A stretch of DNA of 12,775 bases, taken from contig JAEDNR010000054.1 in the NCBI GenBank assembly GCA_016302405.1, positions 1-12,775 on the forward strand, written 5' to 3'. Made by a program: the position numbers and the translations under genes. The stretch's first letter is position 1. Each line of letters opens with the position of its first letter. A model generated the notes under the pieces. That model had not been told where the DNA came from. It saw nothing but the letters and a program-made list of their open reading frames with translations, and did no database searches. The stretch comes from Oscillospiraceae bacterium. GTDB lineage: Bacteria > Bacillota > Clostridia > Oscillospirales > Oscillospiraceae. This document shows positions 1 through 6,091 of the stretch, piece by piece.

Positions 1-9
1 AAAATCCTA

Positions 10-30
10 ATGATTGCCGGTGGCAATCAT
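10..30. repeat. Perfect short inverted repeat (hairpin)
   Basis: Arms ATGATTGCC (10-18) and GGCAATCAT (22-30) are perfectly complementary around a 3-base loop GGT. No run of T follows on the + strand. On the - strand the hairpin is followed by TTAGGATTTT, so it could be a weak terminator for a leftward gene ending beyond the left edge. It could equally be a protein site; the sequence does not decide. Confidence 0.5.
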
Positions 31-84
31 ACCTAAATTAAAAGGTTGGGAACGATTACGGACCACGCCCATCACGACTTGGCC

Positions 85-111
85 GCCCGCCCTGCGGGCA
101 AATTCCAATTT
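85..111. repeat. Two small adjacent hairpins, possible repeat remnant
   Basis: GCCCGC (85-90) pairs with GCGGGC (94-99), and AAATT (100-104) pairs with AATTT (107-111). The arrangement of a C/G-rich hairpin beside a CAAATTnnAATTT mini-hairpin is like the ends of the larger repeat element at 5714-6036. This may be a decayed fragment of the same family, but the similarity is short and the call is tentative. Confidence 0.3.
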
Positions 112-144
112 CACGCTCAGCTAATGAAAAACGACAACAATTTA

Positions 145-165
145 CGACAATCGAGTATTTTGTCG
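145..165. repeat. Inverted repeat upstream of the exonuclease gene
   Basis: CGACAA (145-150) pairs with TTGTCG (160-165) across a 9-base loop, and ACGACAA occurs again directly at 131-137. It lies 33 bases upstream of the start codon, so a regulatory site or leader structure is possible. No convincing -35/-10 pair was found in the leader, so the promoter is not assigned. Confidence 0.3.
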
Positions 166-198
166 CCTGGGCTTTACAGGCGGCGGAGGGAAAAAGAA

Positions 199-1077
199 AT
201 GCACTATATTATTTTTGACCTGGAATGGAACCAGCCGTCCTCCCAGGCCGCCGCCGTGATGAAGCCGGTGTACCTGACCGGGGAAATTATCGAGATCGGT
301 GCGGTGAAGTTAAACGAGGATTTTCAGACGGTGGACGAGCTGCGCCTGTATATCACCCCGAAATACTACACCAAAATGCACCGAAAGGTGGCGTCCCTCA
401 CCGGCATTCATGACCGGGACCTGGCGGGCAGGGGAAAACCCTTTCCCGAAGCATTCCGGGAATTTTCGGATTGGTGCGGCGAGGAATGCTGCTATATGAC
501 CTGGAGCATGAGTGATCTGCCTATGCTTGTTGAGAATATGCAGCTGCATGGCATTCCTACGGACAAGCTGCCGGACTGCTGCGATATTCAGCGGATCTTC
601 CTGCGGGAAATTATGCGTTCGACCCGCCGTATTTCTTTGGACCACGCCCTGGAGATCCTGGGGGAGAAGGGGGACACGGCCCACGACGCCCTCAACGATG
701 CCAGAAACACGGCCATTGTCTGCGGCAGGCTGGACCTGGAAACCTTCTTGCCGGAATATGTGGGGGCGGTATTTGCTTTCGCCCCGATCCTGAAGCAATA
801 CGAAAGCCCTCGGGCGGTACTGGCGGATGGGGAGATAACCCACTTTTCCTGCCCCTGGTGCGGAGAACCGGCGGTGGGGGAGGGGTGGATCCCCTACGGC
901 CCCGATACCTATATGACCATGGCGTCCTGCCCCCAGGGGGACGAGTTCTTCCTGTATCTGGAGATCACACAGCATGCCGCCACGGATTTTCGAGCGAAGC
1001 TGCTGGTATACGAGATGAGCGATGATCTGTGGGAGATTTACCAGGACGGGATCGAAGCCCAGAAAACGCGGGTATGA
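199..1077 (+). CDS. DEDDh-family 3'-5' exonuclease
   Basis: A 292-residue protein of the RNase T/DnaQ-like exonuclease superfamily, expected to remove nucleotides from 3' ends of DNA or RNA with two metal ions. Visible motifs: DLE at residues 7-9 (Exo I, Asp7/Glu9), Asp106 in the SMSDLP segment (Exo II), and HDALND at 162-167 giving His162 and Asp167 (Exo III, DEDDh type). After the nuclease domain (about 1-185) there is a roughly 100-residue C-terminal extension with CPWC (218-221) and a further Cys244, suggesting a small metal-binding or cysteine-rich module, although a fourth ligand is not obvious. The frame is open from 46, but ATG 199 was chosen because GGAGGG lies just upstream and because the family begins with a sequence like MHYIIFDLEWNQ. 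The substrate is unknown; a stand-alone housekeeping nuclease is most likely. A hairpin follows the stop closely, so it is probably monocistronic. Confidence 0.87.
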   Translation: MHYIIFDLEWNQPSSQAAAVMKPVYLTGEIIEIGAVKLNEDFQTVDELRLYITPKYYTKMHRKVASLTGIHDRDLAGRGKPFPEAFREFSDWCGEECCYMTWSMSDLPMLVENMQLHGIPTDKLPDCCDIQRIFLREIMRSTRRISLDHALEILGEKGDTAHDALNDARNTAIVCGRLDLETFLPEYVGAVFAFAPILKQYESPRAVLADGEITHFSCPWCGEPAVGEGWIPYGPDTYMTMASCPQGDEFFLYLEITQHAATDFRAKLLVYEMSDDLWEIYQDGIEAQKTRV

Positions 1078-1091
1078 ATGCAAAGAACGCA

Positions 1092-1124
1092 AGGGCCGCC
1101 GGTTTCCCGGCGGCCCTGTTATGT
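1092..1124 (+). terminator. Hairpin terminator of the exonuclease gene
   Basis: An 11-bp perfect stem, AGGGCCGCCGG (1092-1102) with CCGGCGGCCCT (1107-1117), has a TTTC loop and is followed by a T-rich but interrupted tract (GTTATGTTTGTG). It starts 14 bases after the exonuclease stop. It may also serve the converging SDR gene on the - strand, since its T tract there is poor but present. Confidence 0.7.
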
Positions 1125-1159
1125 TTGTGTTATGAGAAAAACCTGATTTCAGCCTGGTA

Positions 1160-1909
1160 TCAGGTCATAGCCGCGCCGTCCACATGCAGAACGTCGCCGG
1201 TGATATAGGAGGCCAGGTCACTGGCCAGGAACAGGAACGCGTTTGCCAGGTCCTGGGGCTCGCCCACACGGCCCAGGGGGATTCCGGCGGAGATCCTGTC
1301 CACCAGCTCCTGGGGCAAAGCGGAAAGCATATCCGTCCGGGTAATACCGGGAGCAACCGCGTTAACCCGGATGTGATCCTTGCCAAGCTCCCGGGCAAGG
1401 CTTCGTGTCAGACCGTTGATGGCAAACTTGGAGGTGGGGTAGGCAGCGCCGGAGGGTTGTCCGTACATGGATACCATGGAACTGGTGTTCAGGATGACAC
1501 CGCCGCCCTGCTCTTTCATAATGGGTGCCACCGCGCGGCAGGCGTAGAAGACGGCATTGACATTCAGGGCCATGGTTTTTTCAAACGCGGCGGGATCGTA
1601 TTCATAAAGAGACTCCCGGCCGGAGATTCCGGCGTTATTGACAAAGATGTCGATGCGCCCGTAATGCGCCTTCACTTCGGCGATGGCGGCTTCCACCTGG
1701 GCATATTGCCCCAGATCGGGCCAACCGCCGGTTACGTCCCAGGCGGGGTTCTCCTCACGAAGCTTTGCCAGAGCCTTTTCCACAGTTTCCTGACGGGATC
1801 CAAATACAGCAACCTTGGCACCGTTCTGGAGATAGGTTTTTACAATGGCGAACCCGATTCCCCGGGTTCCGCCGGTGACGACAGCAACCTTATTTTTCAG
1901 TAATTCCAT
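1160..1909 (-). CDS. SDR oxidoreductase, BaiA-like (hydroxysteroid or 3-oxoacyl reductase type)
   Basis: A 249-residue classical short-chain dehydrogenase/reductase. Visible: cofactor motif TGGTRGIG (12-19), NNAG (91-94), and catalytic Asn116, Ser144, Tyr157 and Lys161 (YPTSK, 157-161). The N-terminal 40 residues match well, from memory, BaiA of Clostridium scindens (bile-acid 3alpha-hydroxysteroid dehydrogenase), with the shared TGGTRGIGF start and the same residue numbering for Tyr157/Lys161. After strand beta2 it reads GSR (37-39) where my recollection of BaiA has an acidic residue, which suggests NADP(H) rather than NAD(H). The substrate is inferred only: FabG-like 3-oxoacyl reductases and sugar dehydrogenases share this fold, and no other bai gene is nearby. 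ATG 1909 was preferred over upstream starts because AAAGGAA lies 11 bases before it. It has its own promoter and converges on the exonuclease gene. Confidence 0.85.
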   Translation of the reverse strand: MELLKNKVAVVTGGTRGIGFAIVKTYLQNGAKVAVFGSRQETVEKALAKLREENPAWDVTGGWPDLGQYAQVEAAIAEVKAHYGRIDIFVNNAGISGRESLYEYDPAAFEKTMALNVNAVFYACRAVAPIMKEQGGGVILNTSSMVSMYGQPSGAAYPTSKFAINGLTRSLARELGKDHIRVNAVAPGITRTDMLSALPQELVDRISAGIPLGRVGEPQDLANAFLFLASDLASYITGDVLHVDGAAMT

Positions 1910-1968
1910 GTGACACACCGTTCCTTTCAATGCAGTATCTGTGGAAAGAAATACCACCCACTATAACA

Positions 1969-1997
1969 AGTATACCACATTTTTTAGATATGGTCAA
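1969..1997 (-). promoter_or_regulatory. Sigma-A type promoter for the SDR gene
   Basis: On the - strand a -35 box TTGACC (1997-1992) and a -10 box TATACT (1974-1969) are separated by exactly 17 bases. The match to TTGACA/TATAAT is 5 of 6 at both boxes. It lies about 60 bases upstream of the ATG at 1909, in an AT-rich stretch that contrasts with the surrounding genes. Confidence 0.7.
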
Positions 1998-2051
1998 CAA
2001 TTTTCTGGAAAAGAAAAGATGGAAAATTGTGCAAATAATTGTATGCTGCGT

Positions 2052-2086
2052 TGAAAAAATCCTCGCACCGGTTTCCCGGTGCGAGG
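2052..2086 (-). terminator. Intrinsic terminator of the NodB-like gene
   Basis: An 11-bp perfect stem, CCTCGCACCGG (2061-2071) with CCGGTGCGAGG (2076-2086), has a 4-base loop. Read on the - strand it is followed by ATTTTTTCAA, a good U tract. It begins 10 bases after the stop codon of the leftward gene at 2097, so it ends that transcript before the SDR promoter. Confidence 0.85.
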
Positions 2087-2096
2087 AAAAAGCATA

Positions 2097-4094
2097 TCAA
2101 CTGTTGGGAACGCTGCCGCGGACGGCAATATCCAGAACCGCGTTGCAGTCAAAGTACTGAGTGAACCAGGTGGGGTGCCACTGCATGTTCATACCGGTGA
2201 CCATGATCCGGGTCTGCCGGACGTAGGAGGTATTGATGGTCACAGCGGGCTTCTCGCCATCGTCCACGAAATACTGGAATCCGGTGTCGGACAGGGCGGT
2301 GAAGACGGCACCGGTGTAGTCGTTGATGCCGCCGTTCTCTCTGGCGAACACCAGCACATCCACCTCACCCAGGATGGGCGTGACCTGGTTTTTCCAGTTG
2401 GTCATTTCCTGGCTGATCTCCTTGGCGGAGAGGTCGCGGTACTTCTGGTTGGAGTAGGTGTAGCTGGCGATGGTATAACCCTTTTCCCGGAGGGCCTGGG
2501 CGATCTCCTTGGCACCGGCGACCTGCTCATCATAGTAGCTCTGGCTCTTGCTGGCAATATAGGAGGTATTGCAGCGGTAGCCGAACACACCCTCGTGACC
2601 GGTGACAGCCAGGGTTGCCCGGGCGCCCCGGTAGCTGAAGTCGGGATGGGCCTTGATAAAGTCCTCCAGAATGGGAACCAGGTCATAGTTGCCCACCAGG
2701 GTCTGGTTGCTGCCGTCCACATACTGGGCCTTGATGTCGCCGTTTGCATCCACCACCAGCTTGCAGGCAAATCCCGCGCCGCCGGCATCGGGCTCGCCGT
2801 CATTGTTGCCGTCGATCATATAATTGAAGTAGTTGACCATGGTCTCGGTGATCATGATCGGCTTCTTCCCGGCAGGCAGCATGAGGGGGGACTGGAAGAA
2901 GCTTTCCTTGCCGTCCACACCGGTGCTGGTGGAAATGAAGCTGTCAAAGTCAATGAGGATATAGCCGCCGGCATAGAGCTGGTCCAGAATCTTGGAGAAC
3001 TCGTCGATGGTGACAAAGTTCCGGTTATACAGACCGCCGTACTGGGCATCGCTGATGGCCCGCGTGGGATCCGCCATCAGCACATGGAAGGACAGGTTGG
3101 GGATCTGGGAAACATCCTTCCACTCCACAAGCTGGCTCTGTGCGTTGGTGTACTCGGCTTTTTTTTCGGTAATGGCCTGCTGGTGCTCCGCGTCGGTGCC
3201 GGTGAAGGTGTTCAGCTTGGCAATGGCTTCGTCGTAGTTGTACCCGGCAGCCAGGGCCTCGGCCTCGGCCATCAGAGCGTCATATTCCTTCTCCGCCGCG
3301 TCGGCAGCCTGGGAGGCGCTGAGGGACTCCCGCCGGCTGGCTTCGTCGTTGAGCATCTTCTTTTTCACCGCGTTGGTAACGGAACCGACGATGAAGGACA
3401 GCACCAGAAGCAGCGCAATCCCCGCGATAATGGCGGGAAGATAAACTTCCTTAAAAATCTGGGACTTGCTGGGCTTTCTGCGGCGGCGGATCCGGCCGTT
3501 GGCATCCACCGTCTGTTCGTCCTCCGTCTGACGGATAGGCGCCAGATACAGATCCAGCAGCTTGGAGAACACAGAGGGCTTTTTGGGCTTGTCGGCTCTG
3601 GTCCTTCTGCGGCGGGCAGGCTTATCCGCTTCCGGTTCCGCGTCCCCTTCCGATTCTTCTTCGGCATCCTCCTCAGGGAATTCATCTTCCGGGACCTCAT
3701 CCTCCGGCTGCGCATCCTCTTCAGGAAGCTCAGGGTCCTGAGGCTCCTGAGGCTCCTCCTGGGGGACCTCCTGACGGTGCTGCCTGCGCCGGCGGATGGG
3801 CAGATCCTCTTCTTCAGGAAGATCCATAGGATCTTCCTCTTCAGAGATTTCCCCGGTTATGTCATCCAGGTCAAAGTCGTCAAAGGCTCCGGCATCATCC
3901 CCGGAATCCTCTTCATCCGGCAGGGAATCCAGATCAAAATCGCCCAGAAAATCCGCATCAGAATCCTCGGCGGATTCATAAGCGCTGTCCGTAACAGGCG
4001 CATCCTCCGCTTCATCGGCGTCCATAAACAGGCTGGGGTCAAAACCATATTCTTTTTCAAAGTCGAAATCGACATCAAAATCATTCTTATCCAT
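2097..4094 (-). CDS. Membrane-anchored NodB-fold (polysaccharide deacetylase-like) protein, probably catalytically inactive
   Basis: 665 residues. Order seen: a very acidic low-complexity cytoplasmic tail (about 1-215) broken by arginine clusters (RRRRQHR 101-107, RRRRTR 161-166, RIRRRRK 201-207); one membrane span (about 219-240); a helical, Ala/Glu-rich stalk, probably coiled coil (about 245-325); then an outer domain (about 330-665) resembling clostridial polysaccharide deacetylase family proteins. The expected metal site is missing: where the family has a TFDD/DD motif this reads TETM (416-419), and where it has a SHTxxH-like motif it reads SYTYSN (544-549). An enzymatic role is therefore doubtful; binding of cell-wall glycan or a scaffold role is an inference. 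The start ATG 4094 has GGTAGGG upstream, and the charged tail starts directly there. It is transcribed alone between its promoter and terminator, divergent from luxS. The domain call comes from overall pattern, not a search. Confidence 0.75.
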   Translation of the reverse strand: MDKNDFDVDFDFEKEYGFDPSLFMDADEAEDAPVTDSAYESAEDSDADFLGDFDLDSLPDEEDSGDDAGAFDDFDLDDITGEISEEEDPMDLPEEEDLPIRRRRQHRQEVPQEEPQEPQDPELPEEDAQPEDEVPEDEFPEEDAEEESEGDAEPEADKPARRRRTRADKPKKPSVFSKLLDLYLAPIRQTEDEQTVDANGRIRRRRKPSKSQIFKEVYLPAIIAGIALLLVLSFIVGSVTNAVKKKMLNDEASRRESLSASQAADAAEKEYDALMAEAEALAAGYNYDEAIAKLNTFTGTDAEHQQAITEKKAEYTNAQSQLVEWKDVSQIPNLSFHVLMADPTRAISDAQYGGLYNRNFVTIDEFSKILDQLYAGGYILIDFDSFISTSTGVDGKESFFQSPLMLPAGKKPIMITETMVNYFNYMIDGNNDGEPDAGGAGFACKLVVDANGDIKAQYVDGSNQTLVGNYDLVPILEDFIKAHPDFSYRGARATLAVTGHEGVFGYRCNTSYIASKSQSYYDEQVAGAKEIAQALREKGYTIASYTYSNQKYRDLSAKEISQEMTNWKNQVTPILGEVDVLVFARENGGINDYTGAVFTALSDTGFQYFVDDGEKPAVTINTSYVRQTRIMVTGMNMQWHPTWFTQYFDCNAVLDIAVRGSVPNS

Positions 4095-4196
4095 ATCTCT
4101 ATCCCTACCTTTATGGCACCATCGACGGCTCCGAGAACAACATGCCGGACAGGGGCAAAACCATACCCCTCTGCCTATCGATGGTATACTAAATGT

Positions 4197-4225
4197 ATTC
4201 TATCACCCCTGCAAAAAAAAAGCAA
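4197..4225 (-). promoter_or_regulatory. Probable promoter for the NodB-like gene
   Basis: On the - strand TTGCTT (4225-4220), a 17-base spacer and TAGAAT (4202-4197). The -10 box matches 5 of 6 and the -35 box only 3 of 6. The spacer contains a run of T that may affect promoter geometry. It would give a leader of about 95 bases before the ATG at 4094. An alternative pair (TTGCAG with TAGTAT, also 17 apart) overlaps it. Confidence 0.4.
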
Positions 4226-4375
4226 GACGAATTAACATAAAACATAAAATTTAACAAAAGTTAATCCGGTCTTAAGGGATACTGGTTTTTCCCGCCGAGC
4301 CGGAGAAAACAGGGTGGTATTGCCCTTAGCTTCCCCCGGAGGCTGGGGCTTATACCCGGCGGACGGGGCTTCCGC

Positions 4376-4404
4376 TTGCAAAACCGGCACGGTTATGGTA
4401 TGAT
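4376..4404 (+). promoter_or_regulatory. Sigma-A type promoter for luxS-mtnN
   Basis: TTGCAA (4376-4381) and TATGAT (4399-4404) are separated by 17 bases. The expected transcript start near 4411 leaves a leader of about 37 bases. Because the promoter covers upstream in-frame ATG candidates of luxS, it supports the start at 4448. Confidence 0.65.
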
Positions 4405-4415
4405 GGGTGAAAAAA

Positions 4416-4431
4416 GGCGGCCTGTGCCGCC
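4416..4431 (+). other. Small leader hairpin before luxS
   Basis: GGCGGC (4416-4421) pairs with GCCGCC (4426-4431) across a CTGT loop. It would lie at the very 5' end of the luxS message, just ahead of the ribosome binding site region (GAAACGAGG). It could stabilise the 5' end. It is too short to be called a riboswitch, and no known S-adenosylmethionine or S-adenosylhomocysteine aptamer pattern was recognised. Confidence 0.35.
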
Positions 4432-4447
4432 GGAAACGAGGCAGTCC

Positions 4448-4924
4448 ATGGAGAAAATTGCCAGCTTTACCGTCAACCACCTGACCCTTCTGCCCGGGCT
4501 GTATACTTCCCGGAAGGACCGGATCGGAGCGGAGACCGTCACCACCTTTGACCTGCGCCTTACCGCCCCCAACCGGGAGCCGGTGATGAATACCGCGGAG
4601 GTCCATACCATCGAGCACCTGGGAGCGACATTCCTGCGCAACGAGCCGGTATGGAAGGACCGGGTAATCTACTTTGGACCGATGGGATGCCGCACCGGCT
4701 TCTATCTTCTGCTTGCCGGGGACCTGGCGGCGGAGGACGCGCTGCCTTTGGTGACGGACTGCTTCCGTTTTATCCGGGACTACCGGGAGGAAATCCCGGG
4801 TGCCAGTCCCCGGGACTGCGGGAACTTTCTGGATATGAACCTGTCCATGGCAAATTACTGGGCGGACCGGTATGTCCGGGTGCTGGAAACGGCGACGCCA
4901 GACCGGCTTCACTATCCGGAATAA
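4448..4924 (+). CDS. luxS: S-ribosylhomocysteine lyase LuxS
   Basis: 158 residues, normal length for LuxS. It cleaves S-ribosylhomocysteine into homocysteine and 4,5-dihydroxy-2,3-pentanedione, the precursor of autoinducer AI-2, in the cytoplasm. Visible hallmarks: HTIEH (53-57) giving metal ligands His53 and His57 with general base Glu56; MGCRTGFY (79-86) with catalytic Cys81; and DCGN (123-126) with the third ligand Cys124. The N-terminal PGLYTSRKD segment is typical of Gram-positive LuxS. ATG 4448 fits family length, has a GAGG upstream, and lies downstream of the predicted promoter. The gene is first in an operon with mtnN, which makes its substrate; the gap is 15 bases. All catalytic residues are present, so it is expected to be active. 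Whether AI-2 is used as a signal or is only a by-product cannot be told here. Confidence 0.95.
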   Translation: MEKIASFTVNHLTLLPGLYTSRKDRIGAETVTTFDLRLTAPNREPVMNTAEVHTIEHLGATFLRNEPVWKDRVIYFGPMGCRTGFYLLLAGDLAAEDALPLVTDCFRFIRDYREEIPGASPRDCGNFLDMNLSMANYWADRYVRVLETATPDRLHYPE

Positions 4925-4939
4925 GGAGGAAAGGAAATT

Positions 4940-5650
4940 ATGAAACTTGGAATCATTGGCGCAATGCGCGAGGAAATTGAGACGCTCCTTTCCGCTATGG
5001 CAGACAGAAGTGAAGAAGAACACGCGGGAAGCGTCTATTATTCCGGCTCGCTGCGTGGCCTTCCTGTGGTTGCTGTCCAGTGCGGTGTGGGCAAGGTCAA
5101 CGCGGCCCTGTCCGCACAGATCCTCTGCGACTGTTACGGAGTTACCCACCTCGTCAATACCGGCATCGCAGGATCCCTGAACCCGGCGCTGGATATTGGG
5201 GACCTGGTGGTGAGCACCGACGCGATCTACCACGACTTTGACTGCACGGCCTTTGGATATTCCCCGTGCCGGGTGCCCGGAATGGATGCGGACGCGTTCC
5301 CGGCGGATCAGGAACTTGGGAAGCTTGCTCTGTCTGCCGCGGAGGCGGTGAATCCCGGCCACTGCACCATGGGACGGATCGCCAGCGGAGACCAGTTCAT
5401 TGCCAGCCCGGAACGAAAGGAAAGAATCGTGTCCTTGACCGGGGCCGTGTGTACGGAAATGGAGGGGGCTGCCATTGCCCACGCCGCCTACCGCAACGGG
5501 GTGCCTTTTGTGGTCCTGCGGGCCATCTCCGACAAGGCAGATGACAGCGCCCATATGGATTACCCTACCTTTGAGCGCCGGGCGGCGGAGCACTGCGCGG
5601 CGGTCACGGAGACGCTTGCCGCAAAACTGGCGGAGAAGATGGCGGAATAA
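4940..5650 (+). CDS. mtnN: 5'-methylthioadenosine/S-adenosylhomocysteine nucleosidase (Pfs)
   Basis: 236 residues, full length. It hydrolyses the glycosidic bond of S-adenosylhomocysteine and methylthioadenosine, releasing adenine and the ribosyl thioethers, and so supplies LuxS with substrate. Visible: the MKLGIIGAMREE start with Glu12, the GVGKVNAA segment (49-56), NTGIAGS (73-79), EMEGAA (173-178) with Glu175, and SDKAD (197-201) with Asp198, matching the catalytic Glu12/Glu174/Asp197 of the E. coli enzyme. A strong ribosome binding site (AAGGAGGAAAGG) precedes ATG 4940. It is cotranscribed with luxS. No clear terminator with a U tract follows; a hairpin at 5673-5688 and the palindromic repeat region come next and may end or stabilise the message. 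Confidence 0.95.
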   Translation: MKLGIIGAMREEIETLLSAMADRSEEEHAGSVYYSGSLRGLPVVAVQCGVGKVNAALSAQILCDCYGVTHLVNTGIAGSLNPALDIGDLVVSTDAIYHDFDCTAFGYSPCRVPGMDADAFPADQELGKLALSAAEAVNPGHCTMGRIASGDQFIASPERKERIVSLTGAVCTEMEGAAIAHAAYRNGVPFVVLRAISDKADDSAHMDYPTFERRAAEHCAAVTETLAAKLAEKMAE

Positions 5651-5670
5651 GGAAGAAGGCGGGACTGTAT

Positions 5671-5690
5671 TCCCCGCATCCTTGCGGGAT
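5671..5690. repeat. Partial third unit of the palindromic repeat
   Basis: CCCGCA (5673-5678) pairs with TGCGGG (5683-5688) around TCCT. Its left flank (ACTGTATTCCCC) resembles the ATTCGTACTCCCCCC that borders the right-hand hairpin of the neighbouring element, so it looks like a shortened unit of the same repeat family. It lies 21 bases after the mtnN stop and could also act as a 3' hairpin of that message, although no T run follows. Confidence 0.4.
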
Positions 5691-5713
5691 GGGAAAGCGG
5701 GATGCTATGGCGG

Positions 5714-6036
5714 CAAATTGGGAATTTGTAGAGCTGTTTGGCGAATGGTTTACGGGGCGATGCGGTACGCGTCCTTGCCCCCCGCATTTATGAGGGGGGT
5801 GGTACCAGTCCGCAGACTGGTACCGGGGGGAGCCCGTCATCCGCATTTGTTTCGCAAAAAGGTGCGAAGAATAAGAACAGCAACCACAGAAAGATAATTC
5901 TATTTGATGCTTTGGTGCCGGGAATTCGTACTCCCCCCGTCCCTGCGCTAGCGCAGGGACACCCCCCTCACAAGTGCGGGGGGCAAGGCGTCTATCCACC
6001 CGCGTACCAAAACTCCCCGACAAATTTCAATTTGTC
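5714..6036. repeat. Symmetrical palindromic repeat element (about 320 bp, imperfect inverted repeat)
   Basis: Two copies of one module face each other. From outside in: an AT mini-hairpin (CAAATTGGGAATTTG at 5714-5728; GACAAATT/AATTTGTC at 6019-6036); a loosely conserved stretch; a 28-base core (5773-5800, repeated inverted at 5961-5988 with 2 differences); a perfect hairpin (5801-5824, arms GGTACCAGTC/GACTGGTACC; 5939-5960, an 11+11 palindrome starting GTCCCTGCGC); and an adjacent 8-base block GGGGGGAG (5825-5832) or CTCCCCCC (5931-5938). The centre (5833-5930) holds another hairpin, TTCGCA (5851-5856) with TGCGAA (5863-5868). The inner hairpins occupy the same place but differ in sequence while staying self-complementary. 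No convincing gene is present. It could be a MITE-like or REP-like element, or a structured RNA; no target duplication is obvious. Together with the partial unit it accounts for most of the roughly 440 gene-free bases 5651-6091. Confidence 0.7.
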
Positions 6037-6091
6037 TTTCTGATGAGATAAACCGATATACGATATACATTACATATAAGAGGAAATTTCT

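Noticed and set aside
46..198. Extended N-terminus of the exonuclease from 46
   Set aside because: The added residues have no family similarity and overlap inverted repeats; ATG 199 has the ribosome binding site and the family's typical first residues.
2079..4235. Very long open frame (718 codons) on the + strand
   Set aside because: It is exactly antisense to the NodB-like gene. It is open because of codon bias in a GC-rich gene, has valine/glycine-rich and Arg/Phe-rich low-complexity translation, and lacks a ribosome binding site.
4231..4447. Riboswitch ahead of luxS
   Set aside because: The predicted transcript start leaves only about 37 bases of leader, and no known aptamer core was recognised upstream.
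4232..5593. 453-codon open frame on the - strand
   Set aside because: Antisense to luxS-mtnN, whose catalytic residues are all visible on the + strand.
5673..6036. CRISPR-like array of repeats
   Set aside because: Units are inverted instead of direct, too few, and lack uniform spacers; no cas genes are present.
5604..6043. Open frames on both strands inside the repeat region, sharing an HPPHKCGGQG-like string
   Set aside because: The shared string is the inverted 28-base core read from each side. There is no ribosome binding site or domain, so it is structure, not coding.
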